Positions 41,996 through 50,744 of a stretch of DNA of 64,000 bases are shown in pieces (position 1 is the first letter of the stretch; every line of letters starts with the position of its first letter). The DNA is from Nitrososphaeria archaeon. GTDB taxonomy: Archaea; Thermoproteota; Nitrososphaeria; Geothermarchaeales; JDFR-13. The position numbers and the translations under genes are program-made. The notes under the pieces were generated by a model that saw only the letters and a list, made by a program, of their open reading frames with translations, did no database searches and was not told where the DNA came from. The DNA lies in the NCBI GenBank assembly GCA_027078545.1, contig JALWXN010000004.1, forward strand, positions 392,737 to 456,736, in the 5' to 3' direction.

Positions 41996-42236
41996 CTCCA
42001 GCCTCCTCTACCTCCACCATCTCGGTGGCCACTGCCACTATGTTGTCTCCACGTATGAGTACTAGCCTGTCGTTGAAGCTCTCCTCGGGCCTCCCCCTGA
42101 CCACCTCATAGTTCGAGAGGAGGAGGGAGCCGTTCCTACCGACCTCCTCCAACACCCCCTTGACTATGCCGGTCCTAGTCTTGACGTATATCTCCCTCCC
42201 CACCAGCGACTCTAAATACTTAATCATGTCCAGCAT
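41988..42236 (-). CDS. LSm (Sm-like) RNA-binding protein
   Basis: 82 aa from ATG 42236; the longer frame to 42338 crosses the promoter and is not used. Sm1 motif ESLVGREIYVKTRTGIVKGVLEEV, with GSLLLSNYE, and Sm2 motif RLVLIRGDNIVAVATE. Forms a ring (usually heptamer) that binds U-rich RNA. It is followed by the glycosyltransferase on the same strand. Confidence 0.9.
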   Translation of the reverse strand: MLDMIKYLESLVGREIYVKTRTGIVKGVLEEVGRNGSLLLSNYEVVRGRPEESFNDRLVLIRGDNIVAVATEMVEVEEAGDS

Positions 42237-42266
42237 CTCTATCAGTAGAGATAAGGATGGCTGGGC

Positions 42267-42274
42267 GATATAAG
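42267..42274 (-). promoter_or_regulatory. TATA box of the LSm gene
   Basis: CTTATATC on the minus strand, 34 bp before the ATG at 42236; predicts a leader of about 8 nt. Confidence 0.55.
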
Positions 42275-42293
42275 TGGCCCCCTGGCTTTTCAT

Positions 42294-42328
42294 ACTTTTC
42301 CCATGTTGAAAAGGGAAAAGTTTATAAA
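42294..42328 (+). promoter_or_regulatory. Thermosome promoter with upstream inverted repeat
   Basis: ACTTTTCCC (42294-42302) and GGGAAAAGT (42313-42321) are a perfect 9-bp inverted repeat with a 10-nt spacer. The right arm covers the BRE position and runs into the TATA box TTTATAAA (42321-42328). Start predicted near 42350, leader about 30 nt with GGGTGAG before ATG 42380. The repeat is well placed for a heat-response repressor or activator; the factor is not known. Confidence 0.65.
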
Positions 42329-42379
42329 TGGGTTTCATACCTTCTATAGGGTGAAAAATAGGATTTGAAGGGTGAGACT

Positions 42380-44032
42380 ATGAGCGCACCTGCATATCCG
42401 GTTGCAGCTGGTCAGCCGATCATAATCCTGAAGGAGGGTACGACTAGGAGCAAGGGCCGCGAGGCCATGAGGAAGAATATCCTGGCAGCGAAGACAGTGG
42501 CCGAGATCGTTAGGAGCAGCCTCGGCCCAAAGGGTATGGACAAGATGCTTGTAGACAGCCTGGGCGACGTCGTAATCACCAATGACGGTGCTACGATGCT
42601 TAAGGAGATGGAGATCGAGCATCCAGCCGCCAAGATGATGGTCGAGGTTGCCAAGGCCCAGGACGCCGAGGTCGGTGACGGTACCACCTCAGTCGTGGTC
42701 CTCGCCGGTGAGCTACTAAACAATGCTGAGAAGCTGATCGACAGGGATGTACATCCAACGGTGATCATCGAGGGCTATAAGAAGGCACTTGACAAGGCTA
42801 TCGAGTCCCTCAAGGAGATAGCTGTTAAGGTCGACCCTAACGATGACGAGCTCCTGAAGAAGGTGGCCAAGACCTCTATGAACAGTAAGCTCGTCGCTGC
42901 TTACAAGGACTACCTAGCCGAGATCGCTGTACAGGCTGTGAAGCACATCATCCAGAAGACTGATGGCGAGGTCAAGATCGACCTGGACGACATCAAGATC
43001 GAGAAGAAGCCTGGCGGTAGCATCAAGGACACGGTGTTTGTGAGGGGTATCGTCCTGGACAAGGAGGTTGTCCACAGCGGTATGCCTAAGAGGGTTGAGA
43101 ATGCTAAGATAGCCCTGATCAACGCCCCACTAGAGATTGAGAAGACAGAGTTCGACGCCAGGATAAACATAACCAGCCCTGAGCAGATCAGGCTCTTCCT
43201 AGAGGAGGAGCACAAGATGCTGAAGGAGATGGTTGACAAGATCGCCTCCACCGGCGCCAACGTCGTTATATGCCAGAAGGGTATCGACGACGTGGCTCAG
43301 CACTACCTGGCTAAGGCCGGCATCCTAGCCGTTAGGAGGGTGAAGCAGAGCGACATGGAGAAGCTGGCAAAGGCCACCGGCGCCAGGATTGTGAACAACA
43401 TCGACGACCTGACACCTGAGGACCTCGGCTATGCTGAGGTGGTTGAGGAGAGGAAGATCGAGGACGACAAGTTCATCTTCATCGAGGGCTGCAAGAACCC
43501 GAGGGCCGTCACGATCCTAGTGAGGGGCGGTAGCGAGAGGGTGGTGGACGAGGCTGAGAGGAGCCTTGTCGACGCCCTGAACGTGGTTAAGGACGTCATC
43601 ATCAGGCCTGAGATAGTGGCTGGCGGCGGTGCTGTAGAGGCTGAGCTGGCCAGCAGGATCAGGAAGTGGGCAAACAAGCTTAGCGGTAGGGAGCAGCTAG
43701 CGGCCAACGCCTTCGCAGATGCCCTGGAGATCATCCCGCTGACACTGGCTGAGAACGCTGGTCTGGACACGATCGATATCGAGGTCAGGCTTAGGAGCGC
43801 CCACAGCAAGGGCAAGACCTGGTACGGCGTCGACGTCTTCGAGGGCAAGGTCAGGGACATGTGGGAGAAGGAGGTCTTCGAGCCAGCCCTAGTGAAGGAG
43901 CAGATGTACAAGGCAGCCACGGAGGTCGCTTCGATGATCCTGAGGATCGACGATGTGATCGCAGCCAGCAAGCTCAAGGAGGAGAAGGAGAGCAAGGGCC
44001 CATCAGAGTCTGAGGAGTTCGGCACCGACTAA
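42380..44032 (+). CDS. thsA: Thermosome (group II chaperonin) subunit
   Basis: 550 aa from ATG 42380. ATP-site motifs [10 protein letters not shown] (49-58), [10 protein letters not shown] (65-74) and [16 protein letters not shown] (98-113); GGAVEAELA in the C-terminal equatorial half. The C-terminus is charged and lacks a GGM repeat. The 16- or 18-subunit double ring folds proteins at high temperature. Codon choice is more C-ending (GAC, AAC, ATC) than neighbouring genes, consistent with very high expression. Whether it is the alpha or beta paralogue cannot be told. Strong promoter upstream, T-rich terminator downstream. Confidence 0.96.
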   Translation: MSAPAYPVAAGQPIIILKEGTTRSKGREAMRKNILAAKTVAEIVRSSLGPKGMDKMLVDSLGDVVITNDGATMLKEMEIEHPAAKMMVEVAKAQDAEVGDGTTSVVVLAGELLNNAEKLIDRDVHPTVIIEGYKKALDKAIESLKEIAVKVDPNDDELLKKVAKTSMNSKLVAAYKDYLAEIAVQAVKHIIQKTDGEVKIDLDDIKIEKKPGGSIKDTVFVRGIVLDKEVVHSGMPKRVENAKIALINAPLEIEKTEFDARINITSPEQIRLFLEEEHKMLKEMVDKIASTGANVVICQKGIDDVAQHYLAKAGILAVRRVKQSDMEKLAKATGARIVNNIDDLTPEDLGYAEVVEERKIEDDKFIFIEGCKNPRAVTILVRGGSERVVDEAERSLVDALNVVKDVIIRPEIVAGGGAVEAELASRIRKWANKLSGREQLAANAFADALEIIPLTLAENAGLDTIDIEVRLRSAHSKGKTWYGVDVFEGKVRDMWEKEVFEPALVKEQMYKAATEVASMILRIDDVIAASKLKEEKESKGPSESEEFGTD

Positions 44033-44040
44033 AACCCCAA

Positions 44041-44066
44041 CTTTTTAAATCTATAAATTTTTTGTA
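44041..44066 (+). terminator. T-rich terminator after the thermosome gene
   Basis: CTTTTTAAAT then ATTTTTTGTAT immediately after the stop at 44032, the oligo-T form used by archaeal RNA polymerase. Confidence 0.6.
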
Positions 44067-44181
44067 TATCCCCAGCTCTTCTACCTAGCTTTCTATATTC
44101 CTTCTAAATCCTTAGTACATGTACTTTGTTAGGTGTACTTGTCTAACCTGTTACAGGTATTTTGTCGGTTGGTTGCTAGGA

Positions 44182-44373
44182 CTACTCGTTGGTCTCCTGC
44201 TTCTTCTCCTCCTCTTCCTGGGCCTTCTGGAACTCCTTCTTGGCCTGGCCTAGTGCCCTAGCCAGCTTTGGGAGCTGGTTGGGGCCCCAGATGAGGAGTA
44301 TGATTATCACCGCTATGACGAAGAGGATCTCGGAGCCTCCTAGTATTGCGTATACGAGGCTGGATAGTGGCAT
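44182..44373 (-). CDS. tatA: Twin-arginine translocase TatA-like subunit
   Basis: 63 aa from ATG 44373, behind GGAGGTGTGG. One membrane helix (ILFVIAVIIILLIWGP) followed by the hinge NQLPKLARALGQAKKEFQKA and a charged, Glu/Lys-rich tail, exactly the TatA/E layout. It forms the pore for folded proteins with RR signal peptides. TatC is not in this window. A TATA-like ACTTTAAATG lies on the minus strand near 44412-44420. Confidence 0.9.
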   Translation of the reverse strand: MPLSSLVYAILGGSEILFVIAVIIILLIWGPNQLPKLARALGQAKKEFQKAQEEEEKKQETNE

Positions 44374-44440
44374 ATTTGTTCCACACCTCCATTGAAATAT
44401 AGACTGACTATACATTTAAAGTGTCTGGTAAAGAGAGTAT

Positions 44441-45040
44441 TTACTTCTCCCTCCCGAAGTCTCTCAGCCAGTACTCACTGAATACTCCCTCGACCTCCAG
44501 TATCCTCCTGATCACAGGTGATATGAGGGGCTCTCCCCCTATGATGGGGTATCTATAGGGGAGGTGGACCTCATGGTCATCACCCTTCACCGTGAGGCCA
44601 TCTACATACATGATCTTATCCAGCTCCCTACCCATCTGTATCTGGCACGCGACGTATACAGCCCCGTCGATGCTGTACTGACCCTCCCCTATGCTCCTTG
44701 CCGGGAGTCCTAGCGGCTCTGTGAGGAGCTCCCTGGTCCGTCCCCTTGGTGGGTAGTCGCCGAGTATGCCTCCCACCACTAGGCTGTACCGCCTAGCCTC
44801 CATGGGTGTTAGGGCCTCCTCCGCCTTTGGGTCTAGGACTATGAGGCTGTCCCTCGGGAGTATTTCCCAGGCGTGTTGGCTGTAGACCTCGCCGTATCTA
44901 GAGAGTATCCGGGCTACCCTCCCATTCCTGATGTTTGTGTAGATGACTCTGCAGCTGGATATCTGTGCCGCGTGGATATATTCGTATAGTAGCCAGGGGC
45001 TGTAGTGCTCCTCTAGATGCTCTATGGCTATGGCCTTCAC
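44441..45040 (-). CDS. SPOUT methyltransferase, DUF431 family
   Basis: 199 aa from GTG 45040, 7 nt after GGAGGG; the frame extends further but crosses the divergent promoter. The C-terminal half carries LIVLDPKAEEALTPMEARRY and VVGGILGDYPPRGRTRELL, the knotted SAM-binding loop of DUF431, a family that includes archaeal RNA methyltransferase candidates and the yeast protein methyltransferase Sfm1. Target unknown. Divergent from the complex I operon. Confidence 0.85.
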   Translation of the reverse strand: MKAIAIEHLEEHYSPWLLYEYIHAAQISSCRVIYTNIRNGRVARILSRYGEVYSQHAWEILPRDSLIVLDPKAEEALTPMEARRYSLVVGGILGDYPPRGRTRELLTEPLGLPARSIGEGQYSIDGAVYVACQIQMGRELDKIMYVDGLTVKGDDHEVHLPYRYPIIGGEPLISPVIRRILEVEGVFSEYWLRDFGREK

Positions 45041-45064
45041 TATAATGCCCTCCGTGGGAGTATA

Positions 45065-45100
45065 GGAGTATATACATATACTAACCTCGACCCTATATAC
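45065..45100. promoter_or_regulatory. Divergent promoters: SPOUT gene and complex I operon
   Basis: Minus-strand TATA region around 45065-45080 (TATATGTATATAC) would start the SPOUT gene near 45047. Plus-strand CTATATAC (45093-45100) would start the complex I transcript near 45122, with GGTGTGG (45125-45131) before ATG 45138. Confidence 0.45.
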
Positions 45101-45137
45101 TCTAGGTGATCCGATACCTGTATAGGTGTGGATGGAG

Positions 45138-46265
45138 ATGTCGGCCAAGCCAGGTATGTGGCCCACACCATATGGCCCGATAACCCATAGGAAGATATTC
45201 GCCAACCTCTTGAAGGATATTATTAGGACGAATAAGTGTGTCTACTGTAGTGCCTGCGCCTCTGTCTGTCCTACCTATGCTATACAGATGCTGGATGACG
45301 TCCCCCGGCTACTAGGTGTATGTATAAAGTGTGGGTACTGCTACTACGCATGCCCCGGGACGGTTGAGGAGAAGTTCGACGGTTTTGGGGATAGGCTTAA
45401 GATTGATAGGATGGTTTTTGGGGAGGAGAGGAGTAGGGCCTTCGGCGTGTATAAGAAGGTCTTCGTCGTCAAGCCTATTGAGGATCCCGACGCCTTCCCT
45501 GAGGAGGCGGTTCTTAAGGAGATCCTGGCATATGGCATGGAGATGGGTTATTGGGACGCTGTGGCATATGGCGGTAGGGATGAGCCTGTGACGGAGGGCC
45601 TCCTCAGCTACCAGGTAGTGGGTTGGAAGTCTAGGCCTAGCTATAAGCTGAGCCCAGAGGAGGTTAGGTCTATCAAGCTCAAGGTGTTTAGCCAGCCCCC
45701 CACGATACTGGGGCTGAGGGGTGCTATAGACGAGTTGAAGGGTGGGTTCTTCCAGGGTGTTGAGAATCCACGTGTAGCTATCCTGGGCCCCCCGGAGCAT
45801 ATAAGGAGTATCTGGAGGGGCCGCTTCTCCTGGGCTGGCCACACCAAGCTGCTCAGGACCGTCGTCTTCATGGCGTCCTACTTCCATAGGAGGTTCTATA
45901 TGCCGGGTAAGCTCACAGCTATACTGGCTAAGAAGGGTGTTAACTGGAATCAGATAGAGGATGTGGAGTATGTCGATGGTGGGCTCAGGATAAAGGCTGG
46001 TGATAAGTGGGTCGAGCTTAGTGGTGAGGAGCTCGAACCAGCTGTGAACAAGGCTATCGAGGAGGTTAACGACGTGACTGGTGAGTATGCTGATCTATCG
46101 GCTGGCAGGGTTGATGGTATCGAGGGGGTGGTCGTGATAGCTAGGACGGATAGGGCTGTCGAGGTTGTCTCCAGGGCCATAGAGGCCGGGAGGCTCGAGA
46201 AGATCGATGTTGATGAGGAGAGGGTTTTGTCTGCCTTGGAAGCCCTGTATGGAGGTGGTTCCTAG
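45138..46265 (+). CDS. FrhB/FpoF-like iron-sulfur subunit heading the complex I operon
   Basis: 375 aa from ATG 45138. Two 4Fe-4S sets: CVYCSACASVCP and CIKCGYCYYACP near residues 34-75. The rest follows the F420 hydrogenase/dehydrogenase beta (FrhB) fold: EILAYGMEMGYWDAVAYGG, then GEYADLSAGRVDGIEGVVVI near 315. In FrhB proteins the segment just before GEYADLSAG normally holds a Cys pair for a third cluster; here it reads AIEEVNDVT with no Cys. In FpoF this subunit feeds electrons from F420H2; here it may take them from ferredoxin or another donor. It replaces NuoEFG in the operon. Confidence 0.82.
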   Translation: MSAKPGMWPTPYGPITHRKIFANLLKDIIRTNKCVYCSACASVCPTYAIQMLDDVPRLLGVCIKCGYCYYACPGTVEEKFDGFGDRLKIDRMVFGEERSRAFGVYKKVFVVKPIEDPDAFPEEAVLKEILAYGMEMGYWDAVAYGGRDEPVTEGLLSYQVVGWKSRPSYKLSPEEVRSIKLKVFSQPPTILGLRGAIDELKGGFFQGVENPRVAILGPPEHIRSIWRGRFSWAGHTKLLRTVVFMASYFHRRFYMPGKLTAILAKKGVNWNQIEDVEYVDGGLRIKAGDKWVELSGEELEPAVNKAIEEVNDVTGEYADLSAGRVDGIEGVVVIARTDRAVEVVSRAIEAGRLEKIDVDEERVLSALEALYGGGS

Positions 46266-46637
46266 ATGACGATAGGTCCCTTCGAGGCCTTCTGGATATA
46301 TGTGATACTATTCTTCCTAACATCGCTGGGGACTATCGAGGTTGCCTGGCTACTATCGAGCAAGAGGAAAGAGCCGGAGAAGTATAAGGCTTTCGAGGCT
46401 GGGCAGCCGATGGATGTCGTGCCTAACGAGGTGGGGCTCTTCGGGTCTATACGCTACTTCGCCTATGCCATGGCCTTCTTCGTCCTAGACGCCTTTGTAT
46501 GGATCCTCTTCGCCAGCCTGACCGCCCTGAGGATCCTCTCCTCCTTTGCTGCGATGGCCCTATTCATATATATATCGATACTCTTAGTCGGTCTCTGGTA
46601 TTACATTATCCGTGTCTTGGAGGTGTATAGGGGATGA
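46266..46637 (+). CDS. nuoA: Complex I-like subunit A
   Basis: 123 aa, three membrane helices. The loop YKAFEAGQPMDVVPNEVGLF and FAYAMAFFVLDAFVWILFA match NuoA/ND3, where the first loop controls access to the quinone site. Starts right after the FrhB-like gene stop (no gap) and overlaps nuoB by 4 bp. Confidence 0.9.
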   Translation: MTIGPFEAFWIYVILFFLTSLGTIEVAWLLSSKRKEPEKYKAFEAGQPMDVVPNEVGLFGSIRYFAYAMAFFVLDAFVWILFASLTALRILSSFAAMALFIYISILLVGLWYYIIRVLEVYRG

Positions 46638-47143
46638 GTGGTAACGGGGAGTATAAGGCTGGGCTCCTCGAGAAGATGCCTAAGACTATTAGGAAGATGT
46701 TTAACTGGGGGAGGAGCTTCAGCCTATGGCCTGTACACCTCGTGACGGGGTGCTGCAGCCCCGAGTATATGCAGCTCTTCGGGCCTAGGTATGACCTGGA
46801 GAGGTGGGGTGTCCTCCCACTAGCCTCTTCACGCCAGAGCGATGTCATGATATTCGTGGGTAACGTGGCTAGGAAGATGATGCTCAGGGCTAAGAGGGTG
46901 TATGAGCAGATGCCCGAGCCTAAATGGGTATATGTCATAGGGGCCTGTGCATCTAGTAAGGGGCCATTCCCCGAGAGCTACAGCCTCGTAAGGGTTAAGG
47001 ACTATATGAAGGTGGACATGTTCGTGGCTGGCTGTCCACCTAAGCCGGAGGCTATCCACTACGGCTTCCTCAAGCTTAGGGAGAAGGTCTTGAACGAGGT
47101 AGGTGGCGGTGGATCCGCAGAGACTGTCAAGCCTACTCAGTGA
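46634..47143 (+). CDS. nuoB: Complex I-like subunit B (cluster N2)
   Basis: 169 aa. N2 cluster ligands: VTGCCSPEYMQ (tandem Cys), IGACASSKGPF and FVAGCPPKPEA. SSRQSDVMIFVGNVARKM and YEQMPEPKWVYVIG are family markers. Passes electrons to quinone. C-terminal tail overlaps the nuoC start. Confidence 0.93.
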   Translation: MSGNGEYKAGLLEKMPKTIRKMFNWGRSFSLWPVHLVTGCCSPEYMQLFGPRYDLERWGVLPLASSRQSDVMIFVGNVARKMMLRAKRVYEQMPEPKWVYVIGACASSKGPFPESYSLVRVKDYMKVDMFVAGCPPKPEAIHYGFLKLREKVLNEVGGGGSAETVKPTQ

Positions 47144-47591
47144 GAGGTTTGGGGATAAGCTACAGGTGGTGAGGGTAGAGCCCCGCCGCCTATACATCAA
47201 GGTGGACCACTCCATAGCCCATGATGTAGCTAGGATGTTGAAGGAGCAGGGCTTCGTCATGCCTATAACGATGGGTGGGACGGACTTCCCGAAGAAGAAT
47301 GTCATCGAGATCTTCTACGGCGTGTGGTCGCCGGATCATGACTTCGTAGTCGTGATGAAGTTTGATATCGATAGGAATGAGCCTAGGTTCAAGACGTTTA
47401 TAGATATCTGGCCAGGGGTCCATAACTATGAGAGGGAGACCTGGGAGCTCCTAGGAGTGGATATCGAGGGGCATCCCAGGCTGAAGCTCCTCCTCCTACC
47501 GGATGACTGGAGCTTCGAGGAGGAGGGGCACCCGCTTAGGAAGGACTTCGACGCCACTAAATATAGGAGTCCATGGGGTGACGAGAGATGA
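47109..47591 (+). CDS. nuoC: Complex I-like subunit C
   Basis: 160 aa from GTG 47109, 8 nt after GAGGT (GTG 47103 possible), overlapping nuoB by 35 bp. DIWPGVHNYERETWELLGVDIEGHPRLKLLLLPDDW is represented by the core motif ERETWELLGV and the HPLRKDFD ending, both typical of the 30-kDa subunit. Scaffold protein of the peripheral arm. Confidence 0.92.
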   Translation: MDPQRLSSLLSERFGDKLQVVRVEPRRLYIKVDHSIAHDVARMLKEQGFVMPITMGGTDFPKKNVIEIFYGVWSPDHDFVVVMKFDIDRNEPRFKTFIDIWPGVHNYERETWELLGVDIEGHPRLKLLLLPDDWSFEEEGHPLRKDFDATKYRSPWGDER

Positions 47592-48736
47592 GCTATGACA
47601 TGCATAGGTATTTGACAGACCCGTTCCAGGAGATCGAGGAGCTGGGTGGCGGCCTCTTCAAGCTTAATATTGGGCCGCAGCACCCGATAAGTGGCCAGGG
47701 CCGCTTCATAGTCCTCACCGACGGCGAGATCGTCTATGATATCGAGGTGGATATCGGGTATAGCCATAGGGGGATCGAGAAGATACTCGAGTATAAGAAC
47801 TATATCCAGGCGGTCGTCCCCCTAGAGAGGATGGTTATGCTGGACACCTCCAACATCCTGATGGGCTTCGTCAGGGCTGTGGAGGATCTCTATGGAATCG
47901 AGCCCCCGCCCCGGGCCAAGTATATAAGGACGATCATAAACGAGCTCAACAGGATCTCTAGCCATCTATATGCCCTGGGCCTATTCGCAGAGTCTGCCGG
48001 CTGGAACCCGGCGGTATTCATCTGGACGACTGTTGATCGTGAGCCCATACTAGACATCCTTGAGATGATTACTGGAGCTAGGTGGAGCCACTCATTCTTC
48101 ATACCAGGTGGGGTCAGGGCCGACCTACCCCGTGGGGTGAAGGAGAGGATCCTCGACACGATGGACTATCTCGAGAGGAGGCTCGAGGTCTATGAGGATG
48201 CCTGGATATATAACGAGACCTTCAGGATGAGGACCGAGGGTGTTGGTATACTCCCCCGTGACAAGGCTCTTGAGTGGGGTGCCGCCGGCCCCAGCCTGAG
48301 GGCATCGGGCGTAAAGTATGATACACGCCTCAACGAGCCCTACTCCGCCTATCCCGAGCTGGACTTCAGGATAGTGACCCATACCGCCGGGGACTCCTAT
48401 GCCCGTGGATGGGTCAGGTTTGAGGAGATCAAGGTGAGTATAGACCTGGTTAGGCAGGCCATAGAGAATATTCCTGAGGGCCCTGTTAAGAAGGCCCTCC
48501 CACCCAGGCCTGTGAAGGAGGAGACCCTGGCCAGGGCTGAGACGGCTAGGGGTGAGATAAACTTTTATATCTATACCGAGGGGAGGGATAAGCCCTATAG
48601 GGTGAAGATAAGCCCAGCCAGCTTCCGCAACTTCTTCGTCATTGAGCAGATGCCCAAGATACAGGAGATCAAGCTAGCTGATGTGCCTCCACTCATATAT
48701 AGCTTTGATCCCTGGTTCCTAGACGCCGATAGGTGA
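47588..48736 (+). CDS. nuoD: Complex I-like subunit D
   Basis: 382 aa, 4-bp overlap with nuoC. NIGPQHPISGQGRFIV and DIGYSHRGIEKI near the N-terminus are the NuoD/49-kDa signatures; the quinone-site His and Tyr lie in this region. ARAETARGEINFYIYTEG and FRNFFVIEQMPK near the end are also typical. The nickel-binding CxxC pairs of hydrogenase large subunits are absent, so this is complex I rather than hydrogenase. Confidence 0.95.
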   Translation: MSYDMHRYLTDPFQEIEELGGGLFKLNIGPQHPISGQGRFIVLTDGEIVYDIEVDIGYSHRGIEKILEYKNYIQAVVPLERMVMLDTSNILMGFVRAVEDLYGIEPPPRAKYIRTIINELNRISSHLYALGLFAESAGWNPAVFIWTTVDREPILDILEMITGARWSHSFFIPGGVRADLPRGVKERILDTMDYLERRLEVYEDAWIYNETFRMRTEGVGILPRDKALEWGAAGPSLRASGVKYDTRLNEPYSAYPELDFRIVTHTAGDSYARGWVRFEEIKVSIDLVRQAIENIPEGPVKKALPPRPVKEETLARAETARGEINFYIYTEGRDKPYRVKISPASFRNFFVIEQMPKIQEIKLADVPPLIYSFDPWFLDADR

Positions 48737-48741
48737 TCACT

Positions 48742-49761
48742 ATGATAGACCCGATCCTAGACTTCATATTCACGAATCTCGACCCCCTTATCAGGATCAT
48801 CATCTACCCCGGGATCACCTTCATAATGCTCTTCACGATCTTCGCCGTCTGGTATCAGAGGAAGTTCCTGGCCAGGCTTATGCTTAGGATGGGCCCTGTC
48901 CATGCTGGTAAGTTCGCTGGCTGGCTACAGCTGATAGCCGACTCCCTGAAGCTCCTCACCAAGGAGATCATCTTCCCAGAGCATTCATACAAGAAGCTCT
49001 TCCTAATCTCTGCTATAACCCTCCCGGTAATACCTGCTGCAGCCATCGCACTGGTCCCCTTCGCACCGGGCTACGCCATATTCAATGTGAGGGGCTATAC
49101 CGGGATCCTCTTCCTAGCGATCATGAGTCTATACCCTATCTTCATAGTCCTTATGGGCTGGGCCTCGAACAACAAGTTCACATTGATCGGTGCGTTTAGG
49201 ACTATCTACCTCGACGTGGCGGGTGAGATCCCCCTATTCCTAGCGGCTCTAGGCGTATTTGTATGGGCCGGGACCTATGATCTCCAGGACATTGTTGCTC
49301 AGCAGGCCACTATGTGGTTCGTGATCCCCCAGTTCCTAGGGTTCCTAGTCTTCTTCATAAGCTACTTCGCCATGATCGAGAAGGCCCCCCTAGACATACC
49401 TGAGGCGGAGACGGAGCTGGTCTTCGGCTATAGGACCGAGTATACCGGTGCGCTATTCCTAGACACTATGCTAGGCGACTATATCAATGTTCTGGCCTGG
49501 GGCCTCATGATGATAACCCTGTACTTCGGCGGTTATAACGGCCCAGCCATATTTGCTGATCCGGTGCTTAACGGTGCCTTCTGGATCCTGTTTAAACTTA
49601 TTATACTACTGGCTATTACCTATACGGTCATAATATCCTACGCTAGGCTTAGGATCGACCAGGCTATCAGGCTGGGGTGGTACTATTTAATACCCCTGGC
49701 CCTGCTTAATCTAATCATAACCGTGATATTGAAGTATGTAGTGTTGGAGGGAGGAGTATGA
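48742..49761 (+). CDS. nuoH: Complex I-like subunit H
   Basis: 339 aa from ATG 48742 (GTG 48733 possible). Eight membrane helices; RMGPVHAGKFAGWLQLIADSLKLL, TKEIIFPE, and the E/D-rich loop EKAPLDIPEAETELVFGYRTEYTG form the quinone cavity and start of the proton path. Confidence 0.95.
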   Translation: MIDPILDFIFTNLDPLIRIIIYPGITFIMLFTIFAVWYQRKFLARLMLRMGPVHAGKFAGWLQLIADSLKLLTKEIIFPEHSYKKLFLISAITLPVIPAAAIALVPFAPGYAIFNVRGYTGILFLAIMSLYPIFIVLMGWASNNKFTLIGAFRTIYLDVAGEIPLFLAALGVFVWAGTYDLQDIVAQQATMWFVIPQFLGFLVFFISYFAMIEKAPLDIPEAETELVFGYRTEYTGALFLDTMLGDYINVLAWGLMMITLYFGGYNGPAIFADPVLNGAFWILFKLIILLAITYTVIISYARLRIDQAIRLGWYYLIPLALLNLIITVILKYVVLEGGV

Positions 49762-50234
49762 AGAAGAGGGGGTTTGTATCGAGGGTTGTGAAGCCCTTCC
49801 TAACCGTGCTTAGGCACGCGGCGTATAGCCCCGCTACCCATAAATATCCATATGAGAGGCTTGAGGGCTTCCCCCGTACACGTGGCAGGATAGTTCTGAA
49901 GATGGATGAGTGTATAGGGTGTGGCGCCTGTGGATACATATGTCCAGACCTAGCCATCATGATGAAGCCTGTCGAGGGTAGGGATCTCACCTACCCGGCT
50001 ATAGACTTCCTGAAGTGTAGCTTCTGCGGCCTATGCGTAGAGATATGTCCCAGGGACGCCCTGGAGATGCAGCCGGTCGTTGAGCTGGGTAGTAGTGAGT
50101 ATAGGGATCTGACCTACTACCCAGAGAGGATGACCCAGCCAGAGGACATTAAGAAGCTCCTCCCAGAGCTGAAGTATATGCTGACCCCCGTCGCCTCTAA
50201 GGATGGCCTTAAGTATATCAGGAGGAGGGTCTAG
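49758..50234 (+). CDS. nuoI: Complex I-like subunit I (2[4Fe-4S])
   Basis: 158 aa, 4-bp overlap with nuoH. Two ferredoxin motifs, CIGCGACGYICP and CSFCGLCVEICP, near residues 52 and 87, for clusters N6a and N6b. The N-terminal amphipathic region contacts the membrane arm. Carries electrons toward subunit B. Confidence 0.94.
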   Translation: MKKRGFVSRVVKPFLTVLRHAAYSPATHKYPYERLEGFPRTRGRIVLKMDECIGCGACGYICPDLAIMMKPVEGRDLTYPAIDFLKCSFCGLCVEICPRDALEMQPVVELGSSEYRDLTYYPERMTQPEDIKKLLPELKYMLTPVASKDGLKYIRRRV

Positions 50235-50501
50235 TTGCAGGACCCCTTTATACTCACCCTCCTAGCTCTCGAGGCATTGATCATACTGCTCTCACTCTAT
50301 GCGGCGGAGTCTAAGAACCTAGCCTACAGTATACTGTCCCTCCTGGCTGTCAGCGTAGTGGCTGCCGTGATATTCTTCATGCTGGGCGGGATCTTCCCGG
50401 CGGTGGTCCAGATAGCAGTCTTCTCCGGTGCTGTGATAATCATGTTCATCTTCGTCTTCATAATGACGAGGGGAGGTGTGCCGGTAGATGCAAAGGATTG
50501 A
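50235..50501 (+). CDS. nuoJ1: Complex I-like subunit J, N-terminal half
   Basis: 88 aa, TTG start directly after the nuoI stop. Three membrane helices; VVQIAVFSGAVIIMFIFVFIM matches NuoJ helix 3 with its pi-bulge. NuoJ is split into two genes here, as in methanogen Fpo (fpoJ N and C). Confidence 0.85.
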   Translation: MQDPFILTLLALEALIILLSLYAAESKNLAYSILSLLAVSVVAAVIFFMLGGIFPAVVQIAVFSGAVIIMFIFVFIMTRGGVPVDAKD

Positions 50502-50742
50502 CCCGGTTGTCAAGGCTGTCGGGATACTGGCGGGCATCATACTCGTGCTATGGTTCCTAGAGATACCTGTGGATGTCTTCGGCGGCTTGGTCACGATCTC
50601 TGTCGATCCTGGGGCGGCTGTCCAGGAGGCCACCCTCTACCTGTGGAGGGAGCGTCTGATAGACACTATTGTCCAGGGCGTCGTCATCGTGGCCGGCCTC
50701 CTAGGGGTATTGGCATATGTCCTATGGGGTGATAGGGAGTGA
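50488..50742 (+). CDS. nuoJ2: Complex I-like subunit J, C-terminal half
   Basis: 84 aa, ATG overlapping nuoJ1 by 14 bp. Two helices flank an extracytoplasmic loop (VTISVDPGAAVQEATLYLW), as in the C-terminal part of NuoJ. Assigned by position and topology more than by motif. Confidence 0.75.
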   Translation: MQRIDPVVKAVGILAGIILVLWFLEIPVDVFGGLVTISVDPGAAVQEATLYLWRERLIDTIVQGVVIVAGLLGVLAYVLWGDRE

Positions 50743-50744
50743 TC

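Noticed and set aside
42237-42338. Longer LSm protein beginning at 42338
   Set aside because: The extra region contains the TATA box for this gene and part of the thermosome promoter; the Sm fold needs only the 82 residues from 42236.
45041-45205. Longer SPOUT methyltransferase start at 45205
   Set aside because: It would run through the divergent promoter and into the FrhB-like gene; GTG 45040 follows GGAGGG.
47588-48736. Subunit D as the large subunit of a membrane NiFe hydrogenase
   Set aside because: The N- and C-terminal CxxC nickel ligands are absent and the operon carries the full NuoA/H/J/K/L/M/N set.
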